A DNA stretch of 64,000 bases from positions 1 to 64,000 of the forward strand of contig NW_026116690.1 in the NCBI RefSeq assembly GCF_001640805.2. The letters are read 5' to 3'. Shown one piece after another: positions 50,901 through 60,766 of the stretch (its first letter is position 1; every line of letters begins with the position of its first letter). The notes beneath the pieces were generated by a model. The model searched no databases. It saw nothing but the letters and a program-made list of their open reading frames with translations, and was not told where the DNA came from. The translations under genes and the position numbers were made by a program. The DNA is from Lates calcarifer. Lineage: Eukaryota; Chordata; Actinopteri; Centropomidae.

Positions 50901-52628
50901 ACATCCTGCCTTCAATCAGTACAGATTTATGCCATAACACAGGATCCATAGAGTCAGCTGCAAAACCTAACCTTGACTCCTTTTCTACCATCGACCTAGC
51001 CCAGCTCACATCAATTATCTCAGCATCTAAACCTTCAACCTGTCTCTTAGACCCCATCCCAACTAGGCTGCTTAAGGAAGCTCTGCCCTTAATTTGCAGT
51101 CCTGTATTAGATATGTTAAATCTGTCCTTGTTAACAGGTTATGTTCCGCAGACGTATAAAACAGCTGTAATCAAACCTCTTCTAAAAAAGCCCACTCTAG
51201 ATCCAGATGTATTAACCAACTACAGACCTATATCTAACCTCCCCTTTCTTTCTAAGATCCTGGAGAAAGCAGTTGCAAAACAGTTGTGCGACTTTCTACA
51301 GGACAATAGTTTATTTGAGGTTTTTCAGTCAGGATTTAGGTTGTATCACAGCACAGAGACGGCACTTGTAAAAGTTACGAACGACCTTCTGATAGCATCA
51401 GACAACGGACTTGTTTCTGTACTTGTCTTGTTAGATCTCAGTGCTGCTTTTGATACAATTGACCATCACATCCTTTTACAGAGACTGGAGCACTTTATTG
51501 GCATTAAAGGAACGGCACTAAACTGGTTTAAGTCCTATCTATCTGATAGGCTTCAGTTTGTACATGTTAACAACAACTCCTCCATACACACAAAAGTTAG
51601 ACATGGAGTTCCACAAGGGTCAGTGCTTGGACCAATCCTCTTCACTTTGTATATGCTTCCCTTGGGCAATATTATCAGGAAACACTCCATAAATTTCCAT
51701 TGTTATGCAGATGATACACAGCTTTATCTGTCAATGGAACCTAATGAAACCAATCATCTAGCCAAACTCCAAGCTTGTCTTAGGGACATTAAAATCTGGA
51801 TGACAAGCAACTTCTTACTACTAAACTCAGATAAAACTGAAATCATTATAATTGGTCCTGAACACATCAGAAACAAACTTTCTAATGATGTAGCTCCATT
51901 AGACAGCATTGCCCTGGCTCCCAGCTCCACTGTAAAGAATCTGGGAGTCACCTTTGATCAGGATTTGTCCTTTACCTCACACATAAAACAAACTTCTAGG
52001 ACTGCCTTTTTTCATCTGCGTAACATCTCCAAAATTAGACATTTTCTGTCCCAAAAAGATGCAGAAAAACTAGTCCATGCATTTGTTATTTCTAGGCTGG
52101 ACTATTGTAATTCATTATTATCAGGCTGCCCCAACAAGTCTCTAAAGACTCTGCAGCTGATTCAAAATGCTGCAGCACGACTACTGACAGGAACTAGGAA
52201 AAGAGATCACATTTCTCCTGTGTTAGCCTCTCTACATTGGCTCCCAGTCAAATCTAGAGTAGAATTCAAAATCCTCCTCCTCACATACAAAGCCCTTAAT
52301 GGTCAGGCTCCATCTTACCTTAAAGATCTCATAGTCCCCTACAATCCCACCAGGACTCTGCGCTCCCAAAATGCTGGTTTACTGGTGGTTCCCAGAGTTT
52401 CCAAGAGTAGAATGGGAGGCAGAGCCTTCAGTTATCAGGCTCCTCTACTGTGGAACCTTCTCCCAGTTTCGGTCCGGGAGGCAGAAACACCCTCTGTACC
52501 TTTAAGAGTAGGCTTAAAACTTTCCTCTTTGATAAAGCTTATAGTTAGGGTTGGCTCAGGCTTGAACCATCCCTTAGTTATGCTGCTATAGGCCTAGACT
52601 GCCGGGAGATCTCCCATGATGCACTGAG

Positions 52629-52718
<90 letters not shown>

Positions 52719-55700
52719 CTCAATATGGATTCATATCCCATGTTACATGTTACTAACTCAATATGTCCCCTTTCCTGTAGTATTGTGCTCTTCCGTCTCT
52801 CTCTCCTCTTCTGTCTCTTTCTGCAGGTATTTCTGCCTCTGGAGCTGTAAAGTCTGATCTGTGATGACAAGTCTCCTGCTGCTCCTACAACTCCACTCAA
52901 CACCTGCTGCTAGAATTAGAAATTACTTATACTGCTATTAGTTGTATTGCTGTGTTAGTAGTTAATACTTTAATTATCACTACTACTGCTGTATTACTGG
53001 CCTCATCTTACATCTGATATGGAACCTGTGTTATGCTATGTTCTTCTTTCGCTATTCTCTACCCCCTCTCCCCCCCTCCCCCCCTCTCTTTCTCCTTCTT
53101 AACCCAACCGGTCGAGGCAGATGGCCGCCCACCCTGAGTCTGGTTCTGCTCGAGGAAGTTTTTCCTTGCCACTGTCGCCTAGTGCTTGCTCTTGGTGGGA
53201 TTTGTTGGGTCTCTCTCTGTAAATACCTATTTTAAAGAGTACGGTCTAGACCTGCTCTATATGAAAAGTGCCTTGAGATGACTGTTGTTGTGATACGGCG
53301 CTATATAAATAAAATTGAATTGAAAATTGAATTGAATTGTGTTTGCATTCTCAGCACAAAGTCTAACACATTTATAGTGGGTGCTGGACCAAAGTTGTTC
53401 CTTTTCCCTAATCCTGTTTTTGACATTCATGGACAGGATCTCAGGCGGAGAGTGGCCGATCCTGGGACCTCAGACTTGCACTCTGCTTTTTGCAGATGGT
53501 TTGGTTCTGTTGTCTTCATCAGTCTGTGATCCTCAGGTGCACATCAGCACCTCCAAGTCTGAAACCCTGGTTCTCAGCTGGAAAACGGTGGATTGGTCCC
53601 TCTGGGTGGAGGGAGTGTTGCTGCCCCAAGTGAAGGAGTTCAAGTATCAGAGGGTCTTGTTCACGAGTGAGGGGAGGACTGAGTGGGAGATTGACAGATG
53701 GATTGGTGCAGTATCAGCAGTAATGTGGACATTGTGCCAGACCATTGTGGTGAAGAGGGAGCTGAACTGGAAGGCTGATCTACTTTCAAACCCTCACGTA
53801 TGGTCATGAGCTTTGGGTAGTGACCAAAAGAACAAGATTGTAGATACAAGCCAGAACAGTAAGCAAAAAGGTTGAGCAAGTAATCAGATGATAATGCTTT
53901 TAATGAACTTGTTTTCAACCGGACACAGATGGCAAGTTGTGTTTTACTGTTCTCCCACAGTGTACAGAAACTTGATAAGTCATATTTACTAGTCATTTTG
54001 ATAGTGCTTATGCTCTCCTTTCATAAGGGTTAAAAAGACAGCATTGAAGATGGGTGATAAACAATCTAGTGTGTGCAGTCCAATTAAATGAGTACATATG
54101 TTGGTGAAACAAAACTGTTCTTAAACAAAGCACAGCACAAGAGGATGAAATCCTCAGATCAAGACTCAGCAGGTTACATTAATAACCTAGTAATCTGAAT
54201 CTGATTCAACACTCCCTGGGGTATGCTGAAAAATTGGGCTTACAATACTTAGAGAAAACATAAAGTACATAATGGTCACAGTTCAGTTTTAGATCTTAAA
54301 CTTAGATGACATTAAAGATGCAACAGATACATTTTTTTTTTCTATTTTATTGGTCTGTAATATTTTGTCTTAAAAGTGAGGCCATTGTCTCTTCTCTCTA
54401 CTTCAGCCATGGCATCCACTCCTGACAATAAATCCACTCGTCCAGTCAGCGCCCCTGTAATGTCACCAGTGTCTCCAGGGGAAGCAACCCCGTCACCGCT
54501 GCTACCCACTCTGCCTCGCTCTGACCATCATGATGGCTGCACACCTAAAGGTCATCGCTCTGCAGACAGGAAGGCAGAGGTAAAGAGGGAAAGTCAGCCA
54601 GCTGGGTACACCAAGAGCCACAGTCCGAGACCCGAGTCGACTCCTGAAATCAAGGTAGTGAACACACTCTTTTCACACACACATTTTATGTAAGTGCGCT
54701 GAGATAGTATTCAGACCCCTGTACTTTTTTCACAATTTGTTATGTTGCAGTCTTATGCTAAAGTAAAAAATAAATAAATAAATCTAAAAATCTGTTTTCC
54801 CTTTGTCATTATGGGGTATCAATTGTAGATTGATGAGGGAAAATGTTTTTTTTGTGATTATCATTATTTTAGCATCAGGCTGCAACATCACAAAATGAGG
54901 AAAAAGTGAAGGGGTCTGAATACTTTCTGAATGCACTCACCATCCAGATTTCAGTCTGTTTGTTATTGAACAATAAAGAAGATATTATGGGGCACCTCTA
55001 ATCTGAGATCGAGGAAGAGGAAAGAGAGAGAGCAAGAGAATGTTGAACTTTAAGTGTTCACATGGAGCTTTTTATACACACCACTGTAGTGTTGAAGTGC
55101 TGCAATGAAGCAGTGGGGTAACATATAATTTCTTTGTCACTGTAACCGAAAAGTACATTCCAACATTTTGTTTTAGCTCTATATGGACACAGAAGTGTTT
55201 TGTGGAAGGTTTTATCCCTTTTTGTGATTGGAATTGATCCTCATGTATGAGCTTTGTCTGTGCTACCAGACAGTGGCAAGGAGAGAGCGGAGGCGCTCCC
55301 CCTCTGTGACCACCGGCAGTGGGGAAAGAGAAAGAGAGAAAAAGAGCCAGGTTTGTTTGCTTGATGCATGATCAGACTGAACCGCTGTTGAAACCAGCTG
55401 ACCCTAATACTAATTGTATTTAAATAATAATATAATATATATATATATATATACACATATATATATACACATATATATACATATATGTATTCATTAGCTC
55501 TCATGCTGGCCGCTTGGCCATCTTTTTAGTACTGGCTTTTATTTTAGAATTTATACCTTAACATGCAGTAACTGTGTCTTTTCTTTGGTGGGGGATCAGC
55601 ACTCTCCTCAGGACAAAACAAAGATGGAGATGGTGCGAGTGAGGAAGGTTAGCATGCTCTTGAGCTGTGTTCTTGCTGACTCACCATCCTCATCCATACA

Positions 55701-56253
55701 TCAATTACACATCAAGAGATATAATTTGCTTTTCTGTTGTCTTACGGTGCTGTTTTTACTGCTGAGACACCAAGTGTTTGAATCTCTTGATTGTTCTATG
55801 ATTCCTGGCTGTTTGTCTTTGAAGGCTTGTTCATATCCTATCAGCTGCATAAAAACTTGGTCTTGGATGAAGAAGAAATCGATTGTGCAAGTTATTAAAT
55901 TGGTCACCATCACTCCCTTTACAAAACATTTTTATTGTATAAAACCAACTTTTCTTCTTCTCCAGATGCAAAGATACAGTTACACTGGTTAACAAAATAA
56001 AATTTGGAAGAGGGAGTATACCTGTGGCTGTTGTATGTACTCACATGCATTCATTTCTATTTAGGAAAAGCCCCATTAGCGTTGACTGAATCAGTCCCTC
56101 CAGGATTTTGCAAATGGTTCTGTGATTATTGTGACCAAAAATGTTGGATTCTGCAGTGGCTTTATTGAAAGTGTAGCTTTTATTATTATTATTATTATTA
56201 ATAATAATAATAACAATAATATTATTATTATACAGTTACATATACAGTTATAC

Positions 56254-56313
<60 letters not shown>

Positions 56314-59300
56314 TACTATATGTATAATACTTCTTAACTCCTTTAAGAATATATCATAATATATATATTATTTTTATTTATTTTTTTTTACAGATCTGAT
56401 AACAATATGTTAGCAGATGTTCTTCTTTAATATAAATCCATAATATAAATACATATTTTTGACAAGGAACCCTTAACATTGGTTATTTGGTTATATTTTG
56501 TTATTTTGACCAAAATATGCAGTGAGCAGGACATTTTACATTAGCAAAAAAATGTCAGTGCTCTCTGGTGGAGTATTAGGGCAACTGTGATCAAAACATT
56601 AGAGAAAGTCATAATATCATGAGAATAAAAATCCTAATAAAATCACAACTTTAAAAAAAATACAATAAAATTTAGCTCTTGTAACATCCTTTTCTTTCAA
56701 ACTATTGTAACTTCATTCTAGAAATCTTGCCATTTTTAACACTTAACCTTATATAAAGGAGACATTACATGCTGATATACTGTATATACTGTAGATGATG
56801 AATTTAACACAGCAGAGTTGAACGTTTAGCAGCTGGTAGCCAGATATCTCCCTCAGAGGTTGGTGAATATTGGGCCAGAAACATGAATCCAAATGAATGA
56901 TAATGTTGATCTGTAATTGCTGAATGTGTAAACAAGAGACTGTTTACCAATGAATGAAAAAAAAATGAATGTGCTTAACTGATATACATGATTGGTCTAA
57001 ACTAAAAATGGGTAATTCTGAATAAGCTCATATGTATCAATAAGATAATCAATCACTTTTGAAAGTTTAAGACTCAACAATTTTCATTTCATTTCATATT
57101 AAATAAACAAATTCCTGAAGTGACTCCTCCAGACAAGCAGACACACACTGATATCTCTCCTCCTGAGCACTGCACTGCAGCAGCCTTTGCATGCGCAGCA
57201 TGCAACTTTCACATACAGCAGTGAGTATATCTTCCTGGCTTCTCACACATGACTGGCTGTGTGTAGCTGAATTCTCAGTTTTGTCACTTGCTGAGCTGGG
57301 CACACCGGGAGCTGCAACTCCACACCGCTTTTATTTTTTGTGATTCATGTCATTGCCATGGTCAGTGCTGCTCGCTGTTCACCATTGCAAATTAAATATT
57401 AAAATGTTTGTATCAATTCTGCATTATTTTCAACCAGCTCTTCCCTTTTTCCTAATTTCCCACAGAAAAGAGCTAAGAAACTTGAGGGTGAAACTATTTA
57501 TATCAGGCATAGCAATTTAATGTTGGAGGTTTGTATCTTCAGTTTTCAGATTATCTGTTCTGGCTGTTTGCCATCATGTTTTTCGTCCTGCATGGAGTTT
57601 GTGTTGATTTTCTTTTGCTTTGACACCTCTGTTTCTCTTAATTTCTTGCCTTGTTTTCAGCTTAACCCTAAAGGCTTGGCATGCACTATTTTCCTCTCTG
57701 ATTCTCATGCAAGTAGCTTCACTTCACTTTGACATTGTCATTGTCATTTTCTATTCTATGAAATATATGATTGGGAAAGGTCTCTTTTTTGGTTTAAACT
57801 GGTACTGCAGATTGGTCTTAGGTACTGAAACAAACAATTTATAAGTAAAAATGTCTGAGATGTAATCTGTTCTAATGGTCTCAACTCAATACTGTTAAAG
57901 TGATCTTTAGATGGGGATCTAAAAGAGAAACCAAACATCAGCGTGTCTTGTTACAGTTAGAAAAAAAAAATCCAAAAGCATCATTGACGTCCTGGTTTTG
58001 AAACAGCTGTGATCTAAACACACAGCAACTCAGGAGGTGGTTCAGGTTTTTATTTAATGTGTTCAATAATTTTAGAAATGAACGATAAAAAACGTTGATG
58101 AGGCTGTTTGTACGACCACAACAATCTGATGCTATTTCAGTTGTGTGTCTACTGTATCTCACATCATAAATGCTCACATCATATCATAAACTGAGACACA
58201 GAATACCATTGGAAAGCAGCTGTGGTCAACAGATACTATAAGAATCACTTGTTATTAGCAATTTGGAAGTGTTCCTGCTTTAACTACAATAAACACTATT
58301 TTTTATGCTGATTTAAACGCCTCTACTGTTTGGGGCGCGATTAGTTTAAATGGTTTATTTACATTTTAAGCATTATTCCATCATTGCTGCACATTTGCTT
58401 TGTATATATAATTTGCTCCTGTTGATAAACTTAAAAAGAAAGTGGTCTGTTGTCAGCGTACAGTCTGACACACAGTTTCCACCAAAATACAACTTGCTTT
58501 GCACTGCCTCTTTTCAATGGACCTCCCACCTGTGCCTCTCTCACCACCTGTGCACTGTGCACTCTATGCAACATATTACAGGAAATTACCAAACTGACAG
58601 TAATTTAATAATAATTTGATTGAATGATAATTTGAACCAGGACTATGAATAAAGAAGGCTTGTGTTTTGTAGGCTTTGCATGAATGGGAGTTAATGACTG
58701 TGAGAATCTGTTGGTTCTGCGTACCAGCCACACAGTAGTTTCAGTACCTGACCTGCTGTTTTACCATGTTGTCCACAGACTCTCTTCTCAGCAGACATTT
58801 TGACGCGTCAAAGCAGGAAAAGCACAGGTGTAAATAGTTACATTAATGATGGCTCAATTCCATTAAGTGTCCTAATAAGCCATCTCAGTGAGAGAGCATG
58901 CACAATAAAAGAGGCTCATCTAAATGGAATGCAGCCATCATCAGTGTTATTAATTCTACCTGTGTTTTCTCTGTTTAAGTCAAAATGTCTTCTGTGAAAA
59001 GGATCTACTGACAGAGAAGATTAAACAGAAAATACTTTTTGGTTGTTTCCCAGTTGTATATGTCTCAGTTATGTCACTAACAGAATCTGAACACTGCTGC
59101 TGTTGTTCTCATTGGTCCTCATGGTTACTGAGGACTCCCAGTCTCTTTTCATTTGATTAATTTACTACGTGGACCTAAGACCCTTGCAATGCTCATGCTG
59201 TGCTTTACTGTCTGTCTGTGACTCTGTATTTCTGTCGCCCTGATTACTGTTATCACTGTGCCATATGACATTCTGAGTCCATATGATTTCAGAAGAGAGG

Positions 59301-60766
59301 GATGACATGTGCTTACTACAGCTTGATAAAGTGAATTTCCTCTTTTAAGGCTGCATTAGAGACTACATGTATGATAAAAGGCATCATAGTGACAAACCTA
59401 CAAGTATTCAGCAATATGCAGCTCTACTATCTTGGCCTTTTTAAGTTCAGTTTAGCTTTTTACAGCCATATCATATCAGGGAATGACTTCAGCCTGCAAA
59501 TTATGTGACATGTCACCCCCCTTCTTCATGTGTCTGTGTTGTATCTCTATTTGTTTTTCAGCCTGCCACCTATACACCCTGGCAACAGTCATTTAAATAT
59601 ACAGTAGTTACCCACAGTTGGATAGTTACTTTGTCAGATCAAAATCCACGTGAACATAAAGCAGGCTAATAAATAGACAAAAATGACAGCTTGGAGGTGC
59701 CACACAAAACAACACCTATCATCCAAATCAACCATAAATTTCCTTCAAAAATAGCACAGTGTATACTTAAATATATGTAGATATTTAAGTTGATCCTTCA
59801 CCTTGGAAACAGGTGTGTATACATAAACAGCCCGAGCCACTTAATTTCTTTTACTTCCTTTCTTAATTTACTGAAATTGCTGGGAGATTGCCGTATTCAG
59901 TGTGCAGACTAACTTGCCTTTTCCTTATTTGCCTTTGTCCTGCACCTGTACTTGCGTTCCATCAAACCTGCTCACCATATGCAGGTTTTTCAGAGAAATT
60001 TGAAACCTCCTGTGTTCCTTGTTGTTTCAAATCTCCTCTTCCTGGCATTGATATAAGTCATAATCTGTGTGCCAGTGAAGCAGTGCCTAATTAGTAACCA
60101 ATAATCAGGAGTAATACTTAGTGCCTGTGCTACTCAATCTTTGTTATCATGAACTTTCAGTGGATGAAATATGGATCACATATCACAGGAGATAAATGAT
60201 AACTCCTCCAAATTCAGTCTGGTGGTCTAGTTTGTCTGAAAATATTTTCCTCTATGACCTCAGTGTGTCATTGGGAATAAACAGACATAATCATTGTGCA
60301 TGCTTTTGAAATAACACAAAGCTGCACTGCATTTTAAAGAAACTTTTGTCGACATATTGAAAGAATGGCAGATTGACTTCTTTTTCCACATTGGAAGATT
60401 CATTATTGTTGGCTGTTCATTTCATTTCATTATATAAAAGTGCATTTTCAGTAGCGTGCCATGCTCTTTTTACTCCCTTTTCACCCATTTCATTCACATC
60501 TTACTGAATCATTTTCTGTCATCCTGTTTTCTCTCCCATTATTGTCATTCAGTCTCTTCTATCTACCTATTCTGACTTTTACGTTCTCGTTGAAGGACCT
60601 GGATAAGACCCAAACTGAGATCATGCGTCACCACACTAGCATCAGTGAGCTGAAGAGAAGTTTCATGGAGTCTGTACCGGAGCCTCGGCCCAGTGAGTGG
60701 GACAAGCGTCTTTCCACCAATTCACCTTTTCGTACAGCAAGCATCAATGGCCAGCTCCAACCAGCG
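38160..60766 (+). CDS. epb41: Protein 4.1R (erythrocyte membrane protein band 4.1), partial at 3' end
   Basis: Membrane-skeleton adaptor. In the family it links spectrin-actin to membrane proteins such as glycophorin C, band 3 and MPP1. Fifteen exons join in phase for 720 codons from the ATG at 38168: acidic N-terminal headpiece (aa 1-179), FERM (about 180-458), FERM-adjacent (to about 516), variable linker, and SAB region (643-720). 4.1R rather than the L1, L2 or L3 paralogues is indicated by [33 protein letters not shown]-like [18 protein letters not shown] and FFIKIRP. The C-terminal domain is not in the window. Exons: 38160-38485, 41039-41311, 41933-42037, 42235-42277, 42361-42436, 43152-43370, 43910-43997, 44757-44909, 45041-45138, 45262-45437, 54407-54654, 55270-55350, 55600-55647, 57466-57528, 60596-60766. 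Confidence 0.96.
40460..40722. repeat. Teleost dispersed repeat in epb41 intron
   Basis: CTTGAAATTTGGCGCAAACATT, AAGTCAAGGTCACTGTGACC, AACTTAAGAATTCACATAC and GGAGGCATACAGCGAGGCG are successive words of a repeat very common in teleost introns. It is diverged and shortened. Confidence 0.7.
41039..41311 (+). CDS. epb41: epb41 exon: Glu/Lys-rich headpiece and start of FERM
   Basis: Phase 0 to 0. It is a very acidic low-complexity headpiece ([14 protein letters not shown] and similar), then [23 protein letters not shown]. The Met at 41258 corresponds to the downstream AUG of mammalian 4.1R that starts the 80-kDa form just before the FERM domain. Long open frames on the opposite strand here are mirror images of the GAG/AAG codon bias, not genes. 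Confidence 0.95.
41871..41929. repeat. (TG)n microsatellite abutting a splice acceptor
   Basis: Nearly 30 TG units (one TATG interruption) run directly into TC-AG, the acceptor of the next FERM exon at 41933, so the repeat replaces the usual polypyrimidine tract. Confidence 0.97.
41933..42037 (+). CDS. epb41: epb41 FERM exon (lobe A)
   Basis: Encodes 35 residues, [19 protein letters not shown] then [10 protein letters not shown], phase 0 to 0. The LEKDY here stands where human 4.1R has LEEDY, described as part of the band 3 binding site. Confidence 0.96.
42235..42277 (+). CDS. epb41: epb41 FERM exon (43 nt)
   Basis: [14 protein letters not shown], phase 0 in and 1 out, GTGAGT donor. Confidence 0.95.
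42361..42436 (+). CDS. epb41: epb41 FERM exon (76 nt)
   Basis: [20 protein letters not shown] then SEDITR; phase 1 in, 2 out. [13 protein letters not shown] is a hallmark of 4.1 proteins. Confidence 0.96.
43152..43370 (+). CDS. epb41: epb41 FERM exon (lobe B start)
   Basis: [39 protein letters not shown] and [17 protein letters not shown]; phase 2 in and out. [15 protein letters not shown] is strongly conserved. Confidence 0.96.
43910..43997 (+). CDS. epb41: epb41 FERM exon (88 nt)
   Basis: [20 protein letters not shown] then YGVDLHQAK; phase 2 in, 0 out. Confidence 0.96.
44235..44420 (-). mobile_element. LINE 3' end in an epb41 intron
   Basis: AAGAT/AAGATA tail units at 44249-44290 followed by GACTTTATTCATCCCACTTG and GGGAAATTTACATGTTACAGC, the reverse complement of a common fish LINE 3' terminus. 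No coding part is left. Confidence 0.75.
44757..44909 (+). CDS. epb41: epb41 FERM exon (lobe C)
   Basis: [40 protein letters not shown] and [11 protein letters not shown], phase 0 to 0. This is the PH-like lobe. FPWPKVLK and FFIKIRP separate 4.1R from its paralogues, which have FAWPKILK and FYIKIRP. Confidence 0.97.
45041..45138 (+). CDS. epb41: epb41 FERM exon (98 nt)
   Basis: [20 protein letters not shown] then [13 protein letters not shown]; phase 0 in, 2 out. End of the FERM domain. Confidence 0.97.
45262..45437 (+). CDS. epb41: epb41 FERM-adjacent exon
   Basis: [40 protein letters not shown] and [15 protein letters not shown]; phase 2 in, 1 out. The FERM-adjacent region carries regulatory phosphorylation sites in the family. 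Confidence 0.96.
46620..47475 (+). mobile_element. Old LINE fragment, 5' piece (split by L2)
   Basis: Decayed frames encode [19 protein letters not shown], then [56 protein letters not shown] and [11 protein letters not shown], the order found before and within the RT domain of a fish LINE common in teleost genomes. The reading then stops at the L2 insertion and resumes at 53.34 kb. The clade was not assigned. Confidence 0.82.
48028..48874 (+). mobile_element. hAT DNA transposon (831 bp) with 8-bp target duplications
   Basis: The element proper is 48036-48866. It begins TAGTGATGGGACGA and ends with the exact complement TCGTCCCATCACTA (14-bp perfect TIRs). The 8-bp CTGTTCGT is present on both sides (48028-48035 and 48867-48874), as made by hAT transposases. 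An internal open piece starting at ATG 48245 ([17 protein letters not shown]) and, after an intron with GTAAAT...[22 protein letters not shown] resembles the start of a BED zinc finger. It is an internally deleted, non-autonomous copy. Confidence 0.95.
48245..48670 (+). pseudogene. Relic hAT transposase N-terminus (BED finger) in two exons
   Basis: Exon one is 48245-48307, exon two starts at 48602, joined in phase 0. Together they give W..F followed by KCRLC, the first half of a BED-type zinc finger used for TIR binding by hAT transposases. The frame runs on into AT-rich sequence and stops. The histidines and the RNase H-like catalytic core are missing, so the product cannot be a working transposase. 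Confidence 0.72.
49562..52591 (+). CDS. L2 LINE ORF2: endonuclease and reverse transcriptase, intact frame
   Basis: An uninterrupted frame of about 1,009 codons. N-terminal AP-type endonuclease motifs: [30 protein letters not shown] and SDHFLI. RT motifs: [26 protein letters not shown] and [11 protein letters not shown] (YADD catalytic pair). The C-terminal thumb-like [17 protein letters not shown] precedes [13 protein letters not shown]. It would nick target DNA and copy element RNA at the nick. No ATG lies near the 5' end of the frame (the first codon counted is GTG), so translation may depend on upstream ORF1 or a non-AUG start. The lack of stops suggests a recent insertion. Confidence 0.95.
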   Translation: MSAPRPFKLTKPKVNKRGVSHNNLIKISTSTSNVQQNKIIKCGLLNIRSLSSKAVLVNDLISDHHLDLFCLTETWLCQDEYVSLNESTPPSHINTHIPRDTGRGGGIAAIFNSTLLINPKPKLSYNSFESLVLSLSHPRWKTLKPILFVVVYRPPGPYSDFLSEFSEFLSSLVLKTDKVIIVGDFNIHVDVNNDSLSSAFSSLLDCIGFSQCVDKPTHCFSHTLDLVLAYGIDIEHVTVFPQNPILSDHFLITFDFILLDYVLSAKNILTRNISDNAVVKFKEMIPTNLGPVPHLNFAEATPSQLDHLVDSVADSLRTTLDSIVPLKMKTIKRKRQAPWFNSQTRTLKQTARRLERVWRSTKLEESHLAWQDSVKRYKKALCNARSAYYSSLIEDNKNNPRFLFSTVARLTESHSSIDPRIPITLSSNDFMNFFNDKISTIRDKINHILPSISTDLCHNTGSIESAAKPNLDSFSTIDLAQLTSIISASKPSTCLLDPIPTRLLKEALPLICSPVLDMLNLSLLTGYVPQTYKTAVIKPLLKKPTLDPDVLTNYRPISNLPFLSKILEKAVAKQLCDFLQDNSLFEVFQSGFRLYHSTETALVKVTNDLLIASDNGLVSVLVLLDLSAAFDTIDHHILLQRLEHFIGIKGTALNWFKSYLSDRLQFVHVNNNSSIHTKVRHGVPQGSVLGPILFTLYMLPLGNIIRKHSINFHCYADDTQLYLSMEPNETNHLAKLQACLRDIKIWMTSNFLLLNSDKTEIIIIGPEHIRNKLSNDVAPLDSIALAPSSTVKNLGVTFDQDLSFTSHIKQTSRTAFFHLRNISKIRHFLSQKDAEKLVHAFVISRLDYCNSLLSGCPNKSLKTLQLIQNAAARLLTGTRKRDHISPVLASLHWLPVKSRVEFKILLLTYKALNGQAPSYLKDLIVPYNPTRTLRSQNAGLLVVPRVSKSRMGGRAFSYQAPLLWNLLPVSVREAETPSVPLRVGLKLSSLIKLIVRVGSGLNHPLVMLL
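52631..52717. repeat. (CT)n microsatellite in the L2 3' UTR
   Basis: About 43 CT units. Truncated L2 relatives at 7.88 kb and 31.43 kb carry a short GA-rich tract at the same position, so the microsatellite grew from an element-encoded seed. The minus-strand Arg-Glu open frame here is an artefact. Confidence 0.95.
53341..53875 (+). mobile_element. Old LINE fragment, 3' piece (split by L2)
   Basis: Continues the element of 46.62-47.48 kb: [14 protein letters not shown], then [34 protein letters not shown] and [31 protein letters not shown]. These are the post-catalytic RT and C-terminal words of the same teleost LINE. Frames are broken and the YADD region is lost (CRWFGSVVF). Confidence 0.82.
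54407..54654 (+). CDS. epb41: epb41 linker exon (248 nt)
   Basis: Phase 1 in, 0 out: [20 protein letters not shown], then Ser/Pro-rich sequence to [11 protein letters not shown]. The TRPVSAP block parallels human RPTSAPA after the FERM-adjacent region. This linker is variable in the family. Confidence 0.88.
54690..54945. mobile_element. Tc1-type MITE in an epb41 intron
   Basis: Inverted ends: GTATTCAGACCCCTGTACTTTT on the left and AAAAAGTGAAGGGGTCTGAATACTTTC on the right, separated by about 190 AT-rich bases. These ends match the Tc1-like terminus at 12.1 kb. No coding capacity. Confidence 0.85.
55270..55350 (+). CDS. epb41: epb41 exon (81 nt)
   Basis: [20 protein letters not shown] then EREKKSQ, phase 0 to 0, basic and Ser-rich. 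No close match in mammalian 4.1R is recalled. It lies where small alternatively spliced exons are found in the family. Skipping it keeps frame. Confidence 0.75.
55431..55490. repeat. AT-rich (TA)n/(CATA)n microsatellite
   Basis: Alternating TATA and CACATA units. Confidence 0.92.
55600..55647 (+). CDS. epb41: epb41 exon (48 nt), start of SAB region
   Basis: [16 protein letters not shown], phase 0 to 0, aligning with human EKTEDLIRMRK just before the regulated exon 16. Confidence 0.85.
56180..56312. repeat. (ATT)n/(TAA)n and long (TA)n tract
   Basis: ATT repeats that turn into TAA repeats (self-complementary) at 56180-56232, then about 24 TA units at 56259-56306. Such tracts extrude cruciforms easily. 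Confidence 0.93.
57466..57528 (+). CDS. epb41: epb41 63-nt exon equivalent to mammalian exon 16 (SAB)
   Basis: Exactly 21 residues, [20 protein letters not shown] plus E, against [20 protein letters not shown] plus E in human. This exon is required for high-affinity spectrin-actin binding and is included late in erythroid differentiation in mammals. Phase 0 on both sides, so skipping keeps frame. Confidence 0.96.
57589..57594 (+). promoter_or_regulatory. epb41: RBFOX motif TGCATG downstream of the exon-16 equivalent
   Basis: TGCATG lies 61 nt after the exon end. Another occurs at 58677-58682 and one upstream at 57188-57193. RBFOX2 binding to UGCAUG downstream of mammalian exon 16 promotes its inclusion, so position and motif both fit. 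Confidence 0.65.
60596..60766 (+). CDS. epb41: epb41 SAB C-terminal exon (171 nt)
   Basis: [20 protein letters not shown], then [20 protein letters not shown] and [11 protein letters not shown], phase 0 in and out at CG/GTGAGT. This is almost identical to human 4.1R exon 17 and completes the spectrin-actin-binding region. Confidence 0.96.

Larger units (their letters stand above)
47480..53340 (+). mobile_element. Nearly full-length L2-clade LINE in an epb41 intron
   Basis: Sense-oriented non-LTR retrotransposon: CpG-containing 5' UTR (about 47.48-47.73 kb), ORF1 (split by a hAT element), ORF2 (49.56-52.59 kb), a 3' UTR with a long (CT)n tract and the block GTCTAGACCTGCTCTATATG, and an ATTGA-repeat tail at 53.31-53.34 kb. 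Without the hAT insertion it is about 5.0 kb. At least five truncated relatives occur elsewhere in the window. The 5' border is inferred from where the older LINE stops. Confidence 0.88.

Noticed and set aside
52586..52903. Minus-strand frame with a long Arg-Glu repeat
   Set aside because: It is the reverse reading of the (CT)n microsatellite in the L2 3' UTR.
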